Positions 50,616-59,605 of a DNA stretch of 64,000 nucleotides are shown in pieces (within the stretch, counting starts at the first letter, position 1; each line of letters opens with the position of its first letter). The notes beneath the pieces were generated by a model. The model had not been told where the DNA came from. It ran no database searches and saw nothing but the letters and a program-made list of their open reading frames with translations. The translations under genes were made by a program, and so were the position numbers. Origin of the DNA: Mariprofundus aestuarium (GTDB lineage: Bacteria; Pseudomonadota; Zetaproteobacteria; Mariprofundales; Mariprofundaceae); NCBI RefSeq assembly GCF_002795805.1, contig NZ_CP018799.1, forward strand, positions 799,001-863,000. Reading direction: 5' to 3'.

Positions 50616-51326
50616 TCAGGCCTTCTTGATCCACATCTCATACATTGAAACGACCCACATGAAAGCGAATGCGATGGCCATGCCTGCGCCACCGATCATG
50701 ACCAGCCAGGCAAAGGCCGGATCAAACTTAGTAAGCCACCATGAGGCAATATCAAGTACCTGTGAAACATAAGGCATGGCAATTGCGGATGCTTTTAGCC
50801 AGGTAGGAATTCCGGTTGTAAATGAAAAGATCAGGCCGACAAACATGAAGATGAAGGCGATACCGAAGAGGTGAATATGGGATACGCGAGTCAGCGATGC
50901 AAAGCTTGCCCCGTTGTCGGTTTCCGAAATATGTTTTACACTTTCATAGGTATTGAATTCGGGTAGTCCCATCTCTGCATTATGACAGGCGCTGCAAGTG
51001 TTTTCGAAGATAGGTTTGATGCTGTTGTTGAATGTTTCCTCATCCGCACCTTCGCGAGCCCACTTAATGATCTTGAATCGCTCCTCATCGGAGGCATTTT
51101 CCTTCATGGAGCCATTGAGTTTGTTTTCAATCAGAGAGCCGTTGCGATTGCCATAGTAGCTGTAGACGATGTCATCTACCGACAGGCCAATTTTTCCATC
51201 GGCCATGCCGTGGGTGAACAGAATCTGAGTGAATGCCATCATATAGCCGATACCGATAACGATCATGTAGCTGGTGAATAGCACCTTGACTGACGTGCTG
51301 ATGTTCGTGAATTTCCAATTCTGCAT
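50616..51326 (-). CDS. Membrane-bound c-type cytochrome of unknown role
   Basis: 236 residues. One transmembrane helix at about 13-35 is followed by a periplasmic domain with a single heme-binding CSACH (C111, C114, H115; M119 may be the axial ligand), then three hydrophobic segments after residue 145. The family is not one I can name. The layout (anchor, heme domain, membrane bundle) suggests a quinol- or oxidase-linked electron carrier in the inner membrane. AGGAGC precedes the ATG. The 270 bp upstream of the start include a very AT-rich patch near 51370-51400 that may hold its promoter. Confidence 0.75.
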   Translation of the reverse strand: MQNWKFTNISTSVKVLFTSYMIVIGIGYMMAFTQILFTHGMADGKIGLSVDDIVYSYYGNRNGSLIENKLNGSMKENASDEERFKIIKWAREGADEETFNNSIKPIFENTCSACHNAEMGLPEFNTYESVKHISETDNGASFASLTRVSHIHLFGIAFIFMFVGLIFSFTTGIPTWLKASAIAMPYVSQVLDIASWWLTKFDPAFAWLVMIGGAGMAIAFAFMWVVSMYEMWIKKA

Positions 51327-51540
51327 GTGTTTGCTCCTTTTGCTGAAGGCGAGGATTTTAATTCCGACGACATAATATATGGTATTATAATATTAGCAAT
51401 ACATGAAATAATGAATAAAAAAATCGCAGGAGTGTTACTTTGCAGGAAGGGGCCTGTGGGAAGTGGGGTGGCTGGCTGATCTGTAACGTGTGGCCATGAA
51501 AAAACGAGGCAAGAGTTCAAATGTTTGTGAATAGTGGTGC

Positions 51541-51568
51541 TTGACCGGCTACCGCCATTATTGATAAT
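51541..51568 (+). promoter_or_regulatory. Sigma-70-like promoter of the yceD-rpmF-plsX-fab operon
   Basis: TTGACC (51541-51546), a 16-nt spacer and GATAAT (51563-51568) match the consensus well. Transcription would begin near 51575, about 26 nt before the yceD ATG, which has GGAGG before it. Confidence 0.6.
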
Positions 51569-51600
51569 GCGCGCCTGCTTTAAATCGTCTGGAGGTAAGC

Positions 51601-52134
51601 ATGCAGCGACAATGGTTCGTGACATTGCAGAATCTTCCGGCGGCAGGCAGGGCCTGGGACGTCGAGGTGCCGAAAAAGTTGTTGCAGGACAGCGACTTCG
51701 GCGTGGTTGATGTGGTAGCCGGTTTGTGCGGAGATGTGTACTGGAGCCTGTTGCTTGAGCGCCAGGGTGATCTGTTTCACCTGACTGGTCAGTGGCGGGC
51801 AGAGATGCCGCGCCAGTGTTCCCGTTGTAATGCGGCGTTCAATTGGCAGGTAATCGGCCAGACTGAGCGTCAGTTTCAGCTTGGTCCGGAACCGGTTAAT
51901 GAAGAGGGTGATAGTGGCTGTGAGTATATCGCAGCGCCCGGCGAGGTTAACCTGGTGGATGTGCTGCGTGAGGATATCTGGCTGGCATGGAAGGCCGATG
52001 TGATATGCAGTGAAACCTGCAAAGGCTTGTGTCAGGGTTGTGGAAACAATCTCAACACAGGTGTCTGCAAGTGTGAGCAGGATGATAGTGATCACCCGTT
52101 TGCCGCACTTCGCAATTTAAAGCTTGATGGTTAA
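51601..52134 (+). CDS. yceD: YceD/DUF177 family protein (rRNA and L32 linked)
   Basis: 177 residues. The central zinc-like pair QCSRCNAAF and the C-terminal CSETCKGLCQGCGNNLN motif are typical of YceD. The protein is conserved directly upstream of rpmF across bacteria and is connected with 23S rRNA accumulation. It is acidic and cytoplasmic. GGAGG precedes the ATG. It is the first gene of the ribosomal protein/fatty-acid operon. Confidence 0.9.
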   Translation: MQRQWFVTLQNLPAAGRAWDVEVPKKLLQDSDFGVVDVVAGLCGDVYWSLLLERQGDLFHLTGQWRAEMPRQCSRCNAAFNWQVIGQTERQFQLGPEPVNEEGDSGCEYIAAPGEVNLVDVLREDIWLAWKADVICSETCKGLCQGCGNNLNTGVCKCEQDDSDHPFAALRNLKLDG

Positions 52135-52165
52135 TTTTTCACCACTGGTGAAAGGAGAGTAAGAT

Positions 52166-52348
52166 ATGGCAGTTCCAAAGAGAAAAACAAGTACGTCCAA
52201 GCGTAATATGCGTCGTGCACACGACTTTATCGTTCCCGCTGGCATGAGTGTATGTCCTGAGTGCGGCGAAATGACTCGTCCACACCATGCATGCCCTCAC
52301 TGCGGCACTTACAAAGGCCGCGAAGTAAAGACCTCCAGCGAAGACTAA
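52166..52348 (+). CDS. rpmF: 50S ribosomal protein L32
   Basis: 60 residues. It begins [20 protein letters not shown] and carries the zinc-ribbon form with [18 protein letters not shown] (two CxxC pairs). GAAAGGAG precedes the ATG. It lies between yceD and plsX in the conserved yceD-rpmF-plsX-fabH order, which links ribosome and membrane synthesis. Confidence 0.97.
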   Translation: MAVPKRKTSTSKRNMRRAHDFIVPAGMSVCPECGEMTRPHHACPHCGTYKGREVKTSSED

Positions 52349-52388
52349 TAGACTCTTTTGTCAGCTATCAGCAGACCAAGTAGTTCCT

Positions 52389-53450
52389 TTGCCTGAACCT
52401 GATCACACGACCAGTGAAGGTGATCGGGATATTCGTATTCTGGTTGACGGTCATGGTGGTGACTCTGCACCCACCATGGTGCTCGATGCGTTGGAGATGG
52501 TTTTGTCTCCAAAATTCGCAGCGCAGTTTTCTGCTTCACTGGCGTTTGGCGTTGTTGGACAGGAGGAGGTGCTATCTCCTCTTTTGCGCGAGCGCGGCAT
52601 AGAGAACCGGATATCCCTGGTTGCAGCGACTGATGTGATTGAGATGTGCGATTCACCATCGCATGCCCTGCGTCGCAAAAAGGATTCCTCGATTCATGTT
52701 GGTGCACGCTTGGTGCGCGACGGCTCTTGGGATGCGCTGGTATCCGCCGGTAATACCGGTGCTCTGATGGCGATCTCCAAGGTTGTTCTTAAAACACTTC
52801 CAGGTATTGACCGTCCGGCAATTGCTTCGATGATCCCTGCCGTGAATGACGGCTGTACGCTGATGCTTGATGCCGGTGCCAACTCTGAATGCACCTCCGA
52901 CCACCTTATCCAGTTCGCAATCATGGGTTCCTGTTACATGCAGGCGACCGAAGGTTTGAGTGCTCCGCGTGTTGGACTGCTCAATATCGGCAGTGAAGAT
53001 ATCAAGGGGACCGATGTCATTAAGCTGACCTCAACCAAGCTTGCTGAGACTGATCTCAACTATATCGGCAATGTCGAAGGCACTGACCTGTTCGGCAACG
53101 ATGTCGATGTGGTGGTCTGCGACGGCTTTGTGGGCAATGTGGCACTGAAGACTATGGAAGGCACAGCCCGTTTTCTGGCCAGTAGCATGAGAAAGGAGCT
53201 GACCAGCTCTCTGGTGTCCAAGGCCGGCGCACTGCTGGCGCGAAGTGCCCTGAACCGTTTCAAGGATCGAGTGAATCCGGGCAAGTACAACGGTGCACCA
53301 TTGCTTGGCCTTAACGGAATTGTGGTGAAGAGCCATGGTGGCGCTGATGCTGAGGCCTTTGTCAGTGCGATTGCTGTGGCATGTAAAGAGGTTGATGCAA
53401 ATCTTACCGATCGTATTACCCAGTCCGTACAGGAGATGGTTGAGGCATGA
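52389..53450 (+). CDS. plsX: Phosphate acyltransferase PlsX
   Basis: 353 residues. ILVDGHGGDSAPTMVLDAL opens the fold, where most PlsX read DAMGGD, so a His replaces the usual Met. ALVSAGNTGALMAISK, LDAGANSEC and NIGSEDIKGTDVIK are all conserved. It converts acyl-ACP to acyl-phosphate for phospholipid synthesis. The only usual start codon in this region is a TTG at 52389 with a poor ribosome-binding site, so the true N-terminus is uncertain. It overlaps fabH by 4 bp. Confidence 0.92.
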   Translation: MPEPDHTTSEGDRDIRILVDGHGGDSAPTMVLDALEMVLSPKFAAQFSASLAFGVVGQEEVLSPLLRERGIENRISLVAATDVIEMCDSPSHALRRKKDSSIHVGARLVRDGSWDALVSAGNTGALMAISKVVLKTLPGIDRPAIASMIPAVNDGCTLMLDAGANSECTSDHLIQFAIMGSCYMQATEGLSAPRVGLLNIGSEDIKGTDVIKLTSTKLAETDLNYIGNVEGTDLFGNDVDVVVCDGFVGNVALKTMEGTARFLASSMRKELTSSLVSKAGALLARSALNRFKDRVNPGKYNGAPLLGLNGIVVKSHGGADAEAFVSAIAVACKEVDANLTDRITQSVQEMVEA

Positions 53451-54466
53451 GTAATCCTTCTGTTCATATTACCGGCATCGGCGGTTATCTGCCTGAACGT
53501 ATCATGACCAATGCCGATCTTGAAAAAATGGTGGATACCACGGACGAGTGGATCGCCGAGCGTACTGGCATTCGCCAGCGCCATATTATCGCAGAAGACC
53601 AGATGACCTCGGACCTTGCAGTCGAGGCAGCTAAAATCGCGCTGGCTGATGCAGGCATCACCATTGATGAGATTGATGCGCTGATTGTTGCGACTACTAC
53701 ACCTGACCTTATTTTTCCTTCTACGGCGACCGTGGTGCAGTCCAAGCTGGGTGGCAAGGATTTTCCGGCATGGGATATTCAGGCGGTATGCTCAGGTTTC
53801 GTTTACGGATTGGCCCAGGCCGAAGGTATGATGCGCGGTGGTATGTTCAAGCGTGTGTTGCTGATTGGTGCTGAGTCAATGTCCCGCATTGTAGACTGGA
53901 CCGATCGTGGCACATGTATCCTATTCGGTGATGGTGCTGGTGCGGTAGTGCTTGAAGCGGGTGAGTCTGATGATGCTAATGGTTTGATCGGCTCGGTGCT
54001 GCATGCTGACGGCTCCTATCGCGACCTGTTAAAGGCGCATCACCCCCACGCTCCGATGACCCCTGAGATGCATCATGAGCCTGTCGATTTCAGGATTGAT
54101 TCTGCTGGTGCTGCGGCAGTTGAGATGAAAGGCAACGAAGTCTTTCGTGTAGCAGTGACTAAGCTCGGCAGCGTGGTGAATGAGATTCTGGCGAAACACG
54201 AACTGAAAGATTCCGATATTGACTGGCTGGTTCCGCATCAGGCCAACATTCGCATTATTCAGGCGACGGCGAAGAAACTGAAGATGGATCTGAATCGTGT
54301 GGCACTGACGGTTGAAAAACACGGTAATACATCTTCTGCCAGTGTGCCTATGGCGCTGAATGATTTGTATGTTTCCGGTCGCCTTGAAAAAGGGCAGCTG
54401 ATCCTGCTTGAGGCATTTGCAGGCGGTTTCGCCTGGGGCGCGAACCTCCTTCGCTGGTCAAAATAA
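53447..54466 (+). CDS. fabH: 3-oxoacyl-ACP synthase III
   Basis: 339 residues. The catalytic triad is visible: Cys in IQAVCSGFVYGLAQ, His in WLVPHQANIRII and Asn in VEKHGNTSSASVPMAL. TTDEWIAERTGIRQRH near the start is typical of FabH. It condenses acetyl-CoA with malonyl-ACP to begin fatty-acid synthesis. It starts inside the plsX stop (ATGA) and is followed by fabD after 20 bp. Confidence 0.97.
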   Translation: MSNPSVHITGIGGYLPERIMTNADLEKMVDTTDEWIAERTGIRQRHIIAEDQMTSDLAVEAAKIALADAGITIDEIDALIVATTTPDLIFPSTATVVQSKLGGKDFPAWDIQAVCSGFVYGLAQAEGMMRGGMFKRVLLIGAESMSRIVDWTDRGTCILFGDGAGAVVLEAGESDDANGLIGSVLHADGSYRDLLKAHHPHAPMTPEMHHEPVDFRIDSAGAAAVEMKGNEVFRVAVTKLGSVVNEILAKHELKDSDIDWLVPHQANIRIIQATAKKLKMDLNRVALTVEKHGNTSSASVPMALNDLYVSGRLEKGQLILLEAFAGGFAWGANLLRWSK

Positions 54467-54486
54467 TTTTCTCTTAGGATTTTAAC

Positions 54487-55428
54487 ATGGCTGATTTTGT
54501 ACTTCTTTTTCCCGGTCAGGGCTCTCAATCCAAAGGTATGCTCGATGCGTTTGACGGTATCGATATTGTAAAGCAGACCCTGGAAGAGGCATCCGATGCG
54601 CTTGGTTATGATATGGCTGCGCTGATTTGTGATGATGCCGAGAATAAGCTTGGTCAGACCGAATTTACCCAGCCAGCTCTTCTGACTGCCTCTACTGCCA
54701 TGCTGCGACTATGGCGTGAGAAGGGTGGTGCAGAGCCAACGCAGGTGGCAGGCCACTCCCTTGGTGAGTACTCCGCACTGGTAGCAGCCGGTGTAATCGA
54801 TTTCTCCGATGCAGTTCAGCTGGTTGCTTTCCGTGGCAGGGCAATGACTCAGGCAGTGCCTGCCGGTGTTGGCAGTATGGCTGCTATTCTTGGTCTAGCT
54901 GATGAGGTGATCGAGGAGCTCTGTCTCAACGCTTCAGATGAGAGCGACAAGGTATGGGCTGCGAACTACAACTGTCCGGGTCAGCTGGTGGTAGCAGGAC
55001 ATTCTGCTGCAGTTGATCGCCTGATGGTATTGGCCAAGGAGGCGGGTGCCAAACGTGCGCTGCCACTGGCAGTAAGTGCGCCATCACATACGCCGTTGAT
55101 GCAACCTGCTGCCGATTCTATGGCAAAGCGTTTGCAGGAAGTTTCATTTAATGTGCCTGCCTGTCCGGTATGGGGCAATGCCAGTGCAACAACTGAAGTT
55201 GATGTGGAGAAGATCAGGGCAGCACTGGTTGCACAGTTGATCTCGCCTGTACGCTGGACAGAGACAGTTCAGAAACTGGCGGAAAATGGTATTACACGCG
55301 GCGTCGAAATGGGGCCGGGCAAGGTGCTGGCAGGGCTCGTCAAACGCATCGAACGTGATATGATTGTTGGAGTAACCGTGGGGCCGGATCAGATCGAAAC
55401 CAGCATCAACCTGATTGCAGGGGAGTGA
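54487..55428 (+). CDS. fabD: Malonyl-CoA:ACP transacylase
   Basis: 313 residues. LLFPGQGSQSKGM at the start, GHSLGEYSALVAAG with the catalytic Ser and SAPSHTPLM with the catalytic His are the FabD signatures. It supplies malonyl-ACP to FabH and FabF. Length and gene order are normal. The start is the ATG at 54487, after a short AT-rich spacer. Confidence 0.97.
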   Translation: MADFVLLFPGQGSQSKGMLDAFDGIDIVKQTLEEASDALGYDMAALICDDAENKLGQTEFTQPALLTASTAMLRLWREKGGAEPTQVAGHSLGEYSALVAAGVIDFSDAVQLVAFRGRAMTQAVPAGVGSMAAILGLADEVIEELCLNASDESDKVWAANYNCPGQLVVAGHSAAVDRLMVLAKEAGAKRALPLAVSAPSHTPLMQPAADSMAKRLQEVSFNVPACPVWGNASATTEVDVEKIRAALVAQLISPVRWTETVQKLAENGITRGVEMGPGKVLAGLVKRIERDMIVGVTVGPDQIETSINLIAGE

Positions 55429-55435
55429 GGGAATC

Positions 55436-56176
55436 ATGAGTGATAATAAAATTGCACTGGTAACAGGTGCCAGTCGTGGCATCGGTAATGTGGTTGCCAA
55501 ACAGCTTGCAGCAGCCGGTTTTAATCTGGCGATCTGTGGTACGACGCAGGCTACTATCGACAAAGCCGCTGAAGAGATTCGTGCTGCAAGTGGCGTGGAG
55601 GTTCTGGCTAAGGCTGTCGATGTTTCCGATCGTGATCAGATGCAGGGTTTTGTGCAGGAAGCGGCCAAACATTTCGGCAGGCTCGATGTGTTGGTCAACA
55701 ATGCCGGTATCACCAGAGACAACCTCTCCATGCGGATGAAGCCGGACGACTGGAGTGCAGTGATCGACACCAATCTCTCATCTGTATTCAATGCCATGCA
55801 GGCGGCACTCAAGCCGATGATGCGCGCGCGCGCTGGACGTATTATCAATATCTCATCCGTTGTGGCGGGTATGGGTAATCCGGGTCAGCTGAACTACTGT
55901 GCCAGTAAGGGTGGTGTAGAGGCGATGACCCGTTCACTGGCTCGCGAAGTGGGTTCGCGTGGCATTACGGTTAATGCTGTTGCACCGGGATTTATTGCTA
56001 CCGATATGACCGCTGACCTGGGCGATGATGCGCATGCCAAGCTTACCGGGCAGATTCCACTGGGGCGCCTCGGACAACCGGAAGATATTGCTGCTGCAGT
56101 TGCTTTTTTAGCCAGCGATGCGGCCGGTTACATCACCGGTCAGGTGCTGCATGTAAATGGTGGCATGTACATGTAA
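55436..56176 (+). CDS. fabG: 3-oxoacyl-ACP reductase
   Basis: 246 residues. NADPH-binding VTGASRGIG, NNAGITRD and the catalytic ISSVVAGMGNPGQLNYCASK (Ser, Tyr, Lys) are intact, and the C-terminus GQVLHVNGGMYM is typical. It reduces 3-oxoacyl-ACP. GAGGG precedes ATG 55436; an upstream frame from 55415 lies in fabD and is rejected. A stem-loop separates it from acpP. Confidence 0.96.
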   Translation: MSDNKIALVTGASRGIGNVVAKQLAAAGFNLAICGTTQATIDKAAEEIRAASGVEVLAKAVDVSDRDQMQGFVQEAAKHFGRLDVLVNNAGITRDNLSMRMKPDDWSAVIDTNLSSVFNAMQAALKPMMRARAGRIINISSVVAGMGNPGQLNYCASKGGVEAMTRSLAREVGSRGITVNAVAPGFIATDMTADLGDDAHAKLTGQIPLGRLGQPEDIAAAVAFLASDAAGYITGQVLHVNGGMYM

Positions 56177-56225
56177 ATTTCTCTATCTTATGCAATAGCA
56201 GAGGGTAGAAAGGGGTTCAGACTTG

Positions 56226-56266
56226 TGCGGCTATGAACCTTATGATAGAAGCCGCATCTATTTTTT
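56226..56266 (+). terminator. Stem-loop and T-run between fabG and acpP
   Basis: TGCGGCT (56226-56232) pairs with AGCCGCA (56250-56256) around a 17-nt loop; TTTTTT follows at 56261-56266. It may act as a weak terminator or attenuator that separates the expression of acpP from that of fabG. The acpP ATG is 12 bp further on. Confidence 0.4.
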
Positions 56267-56278
56267 CGGGAGGACTTT

Positions 56279-56518
56279 ATGTCTGCAGAAATCGAAGCTA
56301 AAATCATTAAAATCGTTTCCGATCAGCTGAATGTTGATGAGGAAGAAATCAACCCTGATTCATCATTCGTTGATGATCTGGGCGCTGACTCACTGGATAC
56401 AGTAGAGCTGGTTATGGCATTTGAAGAAGAGTTCGGTGTTGAAATTCCAGACGAAGATGCTGAAGGCATCCAGAGTGTTCAGAACGCAATCGATTATATC
56501 GCTGCCAAAGCAGAATAA
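56279..56518 (+). CDS. acpP: Acyl carrier protein
   Basis: 79 residues, very acidic. The phosphopantetheine site is the Ser in [16 protein letters not shown]. It begins [15 protein letters not shown] as normal. ACP carries all intermediates of fatty-acid and lipid A acylation. GGGAGGA precedes the ATG. fabF follows after 6 bp. Confidence 0.98.
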   Translation: MSAEIEAKIIKIVSDQLNVDEEEINPDSSFVDDLGADSLDTVELVMAFEEEFGVEIPDEDAEGIQSVQNAIDYIAAKAE

Positions 56519-56524
56519 GATCCT

Positions 56525-57769
56525 ATGACCAGACGCGTAGTCGTCACTGGTGTTGGGCTGGTTACTCCGCTCGGCACTGGTACTGATGTAACATGGAATA
56601 ATCTTACTGCCGGTAAATCTGGCATCCGTCGTATCTCGCATTTCGATGCTGAAGCGACGGGTATGGCTTGTACCATTGCAGGTGAGGTTCCAGACTTCAA
56701 TGTTGAAGCCTTCATCAACCGCAAGGATGCACGCAAAATGGATAAATTTATCCAGTTTGGCGTAGCCGCATCATTGATGGCGCTTGAGCAGTCGGGCTTG
56801 ACCATTGATGAAACCAATGCTGAACGTGTCGGTGTCGCTGTCGGCGCTGGAATGGGCGGCTTGGTGACCATTGAGAATACCATGCGGGCCTATGAGGCCG
56901 GTGGAGCTCGCAAGATCTCCCCGTTCTTTATTCCGCAGACTATCATCAATATGACATCCGGCTGGGTGTCGATGTTGACCGGTGCCAAGGGTCCTAATAC
57001 TGCAGCTGTAACGGCCTGTGCTACAGGAACACATGCTGTCGGTGATGCCTTTGAGATCATTGCACGCGGCGATGCCGATGCGATGGTAGCTGGTGGTACC
57101 GAAGCGGTAGTGTGTGAGCTGGCTATTGGTGGTTTCTCCGCTGCCCGGGCACTCTCCACACGTAATGACGAGCCAGAGCGTGCATCCCGTCCATGGGATA
57201 AGGATCGCGATGGTTTCGTGATGGGTGAGGGTGCAGGCGTGCTTGTACTCGAAGAGCTTGAGTCAGCCAAAGCACGCGGTGCTGTGATCCTTGCTGAAGT
57301 GATCGGTTATGGCATGAGTGGCGATGCTTACCATATGACCTCTCCATCTCCGGGTGGTGAAGGTGGCGGCCGTTGTATGAAGGCTGCGTTGAGCCGTGCC
57401 GGTATTAATCCGGAAGATGTGGATTATATCAATGCGCATGGCACATCCACACCTGCAGGTGACGTGGCTGAAACACAGGGGATCAAATCGGTGTTCGGCG
57501 ATCATGCCAAAAAGCTGATGGTTTCTTCATCGAAATCGATGACAGGGCATCTGCTCGGTGCTGCCGGTGGTATTGAGGCTGCGTTCTCGGTGCTCGCTGT
57601 ACATAACGGTGTGGTTCCACCAACGATTAACTTGGACAATCCTGATCCTGAATGTGATCTGGATTATGTGCCGCATGAAGCAAGAGACGCTAACATCAAG
57701 GTGGCTGTTTCCAACTCGTTCGGTTTCGGTGGCACCAACGCAACTGTAATCGTACGTAAGTTCGACTAA
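56525..57769 (+). CDS. fabF: 3-oxoacyl-ACP synthase II
   Basis: 414 residues. The catalytic Cys is in AVTACATGTHAVGDAF, the first His in NAHGTSTPAGD and the second in SMTGHLLGAAGG. It opens RRVVVTGVGLVTPLGTG. It elongates acyl-ACP chains by condensation with malonyl-ACP. It closes the fatty-acid operon; a strong terminator begins 49 bp after its stop. Confidence 0.98.
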   Translation: MTRRVVVTGVGLVTPLGTGTDVTWNNLTAGKSGIRRISHFDAEATGMACTIAGEVPDFNVEAFINRKDARKMDKFIQFGVAASLMALEQSGLTIDETNAERVGVAVGAGMGGLVTIENTMRAYEAGGARKISPFFIPQTIINMTSGWVSMLTGAKGPNTAAVTACATGTHAVGDAFEIIARGDADAMVAGGTEAVVCELAIGGFSAARALSTRNDEPERASRPWDKDRDGFVMGEGAGVLVLEELESAKARGAVILAEVIGYGMSGDAYHMTSPSPGGEGGGRCMKAALSRAGINPEDVDYINAHGTSTPAGDVAETQGIKSVFGDHAKKLMVSSSKSMTGHLLGAAGGIEAAFSVLAVHNGVVPPTINLDNPDPECDLDYVPHEARDANIKVAVSNSFGFGGTNATVIVRKFD

Positions 57770-57790
57770 GTAGTTCAAGAGAATATCGAC

Positions 57791-59098
57791 GTGATTTTCC
57801 GCGTCATATTGAATCAGGGCCGTAAGCTTTCAGCTTACGGCCTTTTTTCTGCATTTCCGGAACAATTCTCAGCTGTGCTTGAAGATCCTTCCGGTGTGGG
57901 CAGACAGTTCCTCGTTTCACAACACGGGCGATCCGTATCACTGGATCAGGGTGCTACTCCAGAACATGTGGATATGTTTTTTGACAGCTGGAAGCGGGTG
58001 GTTTCTGGAGCGCATGAAAACTCACCAGCCATCCAATGTCTTGTCTATGCTGCCTACGAAGCAGGCAGCCTGATTGAAGATCTTCCAGTCCCTAAAACAG
58101 ATGTTCCAGGCCCGGTACTGTGGACACTCTACCCTACGTTCTCACTCTGCTTTGATGATGAGTTAATCTATTTGGCAGCCAGGGATGAATTAGCAGTGCA
58201 GTCGGTCCTGATGATGCTGGATGAAGTGGAAGGCTCACTTGCTTCGTTTGCCTCGCTGCAGATTTTGAAAAAACCCGCTGTAACTTCTTCACTCTCATAT
58301 AAACAGGCTGTTGAACAGGTGAAAGAGTATATCGGGGCAGGCGATATCTTTCAGGCCAATATTGCCCGCTTCTGGTCCATGCCGTTTGAGCAGATAGATC
58401 TGGTCAGCCTCTACGATCAACTGCGCCGGGTGAACCCAGCACCATTCTCCTCGTTTGTCCGTATCGGCAGTGGGCGTGATGCGTTAACGCTGGTTTCGGC
58501 CTCGCCGGAGCGCTTGTTTCGCACATTTGCTGATGGTGAGGTGGATACAAGGCCCATTGCAGGCACCAGAAGGCGTGCTGAGGGCGATATGGACGAGTCG
58601 CTAAGGGCAGAGTTACTGTTGTCGGAAAAAGAGCGTGCAGAGCACATCATGCTCGTTGACCTGGAGCGTAACGATTTGGGGCGTGTCTGCGCCCCTGGCA
58701 GTGTTGAGGTGAATGAGCGCATGGTGATTGAGCAGTACGCCACTGTGCAGCATATCGTATCCAATGTGCGCGGTTTTCTGGAAGAGGGGAACGATGTCGT
58801 TGACCTGTTCAGGGCGATGTTTCCCGGTGGCACGATCACCGGTTGCCCCAAGGTGCGTTGCATGGAGATCATCCATGAACTGGAGAGCAATGCCCGAGGC
58901 CCTTACACAGGTGGGCTGGGTTATGTGGCATGGGATGGTTCATCCGATATGAACATCCTGATCCGCACCTTCTGGCACTATCAGGGCAAACTTAACTGGG
59001 CGGCTGGTGCTGGTATCGTCGCCGATTCTGATCCCGAACATGAACTGATCGAAACCGAACACAAAGCTGAAGGGTTGCTCAGGGCACTATCAGCTTAA
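57791..59098 (+). CDS. Chorismate-utilising enzyme, TrpE/PabB type
   Basis: Up to 435 residues. The chorismate-binding domain is complete: YIGAGDIFQANIARFW, SASPERLF, RPIAGTRRRAEGD, HIMLVDLERNDLGRVC, FPGGTITGCPKVRCME and GPYTGGLGYV. PIAGT has Ala where most PabB have Lys (PIKGT), as in TrpE, but the length and short N-terminal domain look more like PabB; aminodeoxychorismate or anthranilate synthesis are both possible. No glutamine amidotransferase gene is next to it. The first 20 codons overlap a perfect terminator (57818-57848), so the start may be GTG 57875 instead. Confidence 0.8.
   Translation: MIFRVILNQGRKLSAYGLFSAFPEQFSAVLEDPSGVGRQFLVSQHGRSVSLDQGATPEHVDMFFDSWKRVVSGAHENSPAIQCLVYAAYEAGSLIEDLPVPKTDVPGPVLWTLYPTFSLCFDDELIYLAARDELAVQSVLMMLDEVEGSLASFASLQILKKPAVTSSLSYKQAVEQVKEYIGAGDIFQANIARFWSMPFEQIDLVSLYDQLRRVNPAPFSSFVRIGSGRDALTLVSASPERLFRTFADGEVDTRPIAGTRRRAEGDMDESLRAELLLSEKERAEHIMLVDLERNDLGRVCAPGSVEVNERMVIEQYATVQHIVSNVRGFLEEGNDVVDLFRAMFPGGTITGCPKVRCMEIIHELESNARGPYTGGLGYVAWDGSSDMNILIRTFWHYQGKLNWAAGAGIVADSDPEHELIETEHKAEGLLRALSA
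57818..57848 (+). terminator. Intrinsic terminator after fabF, inside the start of the next frame
   Basis: GGCCGTAAGC (57818-57827) and GCTTACGGCC (57833-57842) form a perfect 10-bp stem with loop TTTCA, followed by six T. It is 49 bp after the fabF stop and ends the fab operon. Confidence 0.9.
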
Positions 59099-59201
59099 TA
59101 AACCTGTAAGAAATAGGGGGCATATGGCCCCAATCATGCTTATCTCTCTAGAATATTAATTTAATGTGAGAAACAGTGGAGACGCTGTTGTTGAGGTGTG
59201 C

Positions 59202-59525
59202 ATGTGGAGTCCTTTTAAGCGAAAAATATCGGGCCCGGAACTGACCTTTTTGCCATCAGGGAAGAAGGTGACGGTTTTACCGGGTACGTCAGTGCTTGAA
59301 GCTGCCACACTCCATAAGGTGGACTTGAATCACTCCTGTGATGGAAATCTTGCCTGCAGTAGCTGTCATATCTATGTCCACGCCGGAGCGGAAAGTGCAA
59401 TGCCACCATCTGGTGATGAAGATGAAATGCTTGATGCTGCTGAAGATGTGTTGCCGAACTCCCGACTGGGCTGCCAACTCAAGGTATATGAAAATATGAC
59501 TGTAGAAATTCCGCCATCATCATGA
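59202..59525 (+). CDS. [2Fe-2S] ferredoxin, adrenodoxin/Isc-like
   Basis: 107 residues. Cluster ligands are in NHSCDGNLACSSCHIYV (C-x5-C-x2-C) and SRLGCQL. LTFLPSGKKVTVLPGTSVLEAA opens the beta-grasp fold and VPPSGDEDEMLD-type acidic residues (PPSGDEDEMLDAAEDV) follow. It would carry single electrons in the cytoplasm, for Fe-S assembly or a reductase. ATG 59202 has GAGGTG 4 nt before it and gives a short basic lead; a frame from 59166 lacks a ribosome-binding site. It is convergent with dnaB and not part of an isc operon here. Confidence 0.85.
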   Translation: MWSPFKRKISGPELTFLPSGKKVTVLPGTSVLEAATLHKVDLNHSCDGNLACSSCHIYVHAGAESAMPPSGDEDEMLDAAEDVLPNSRLGCQLKVYENMTVEIPPSS

Positions 59526-59605
59526 TCAAGGGGGTTAGAAAACAGAAAGCTTTGCTCCATTAAGACCATCCACTTTAAAGCAACGTAGATGTTGAAAGAA
59601 GCGGG

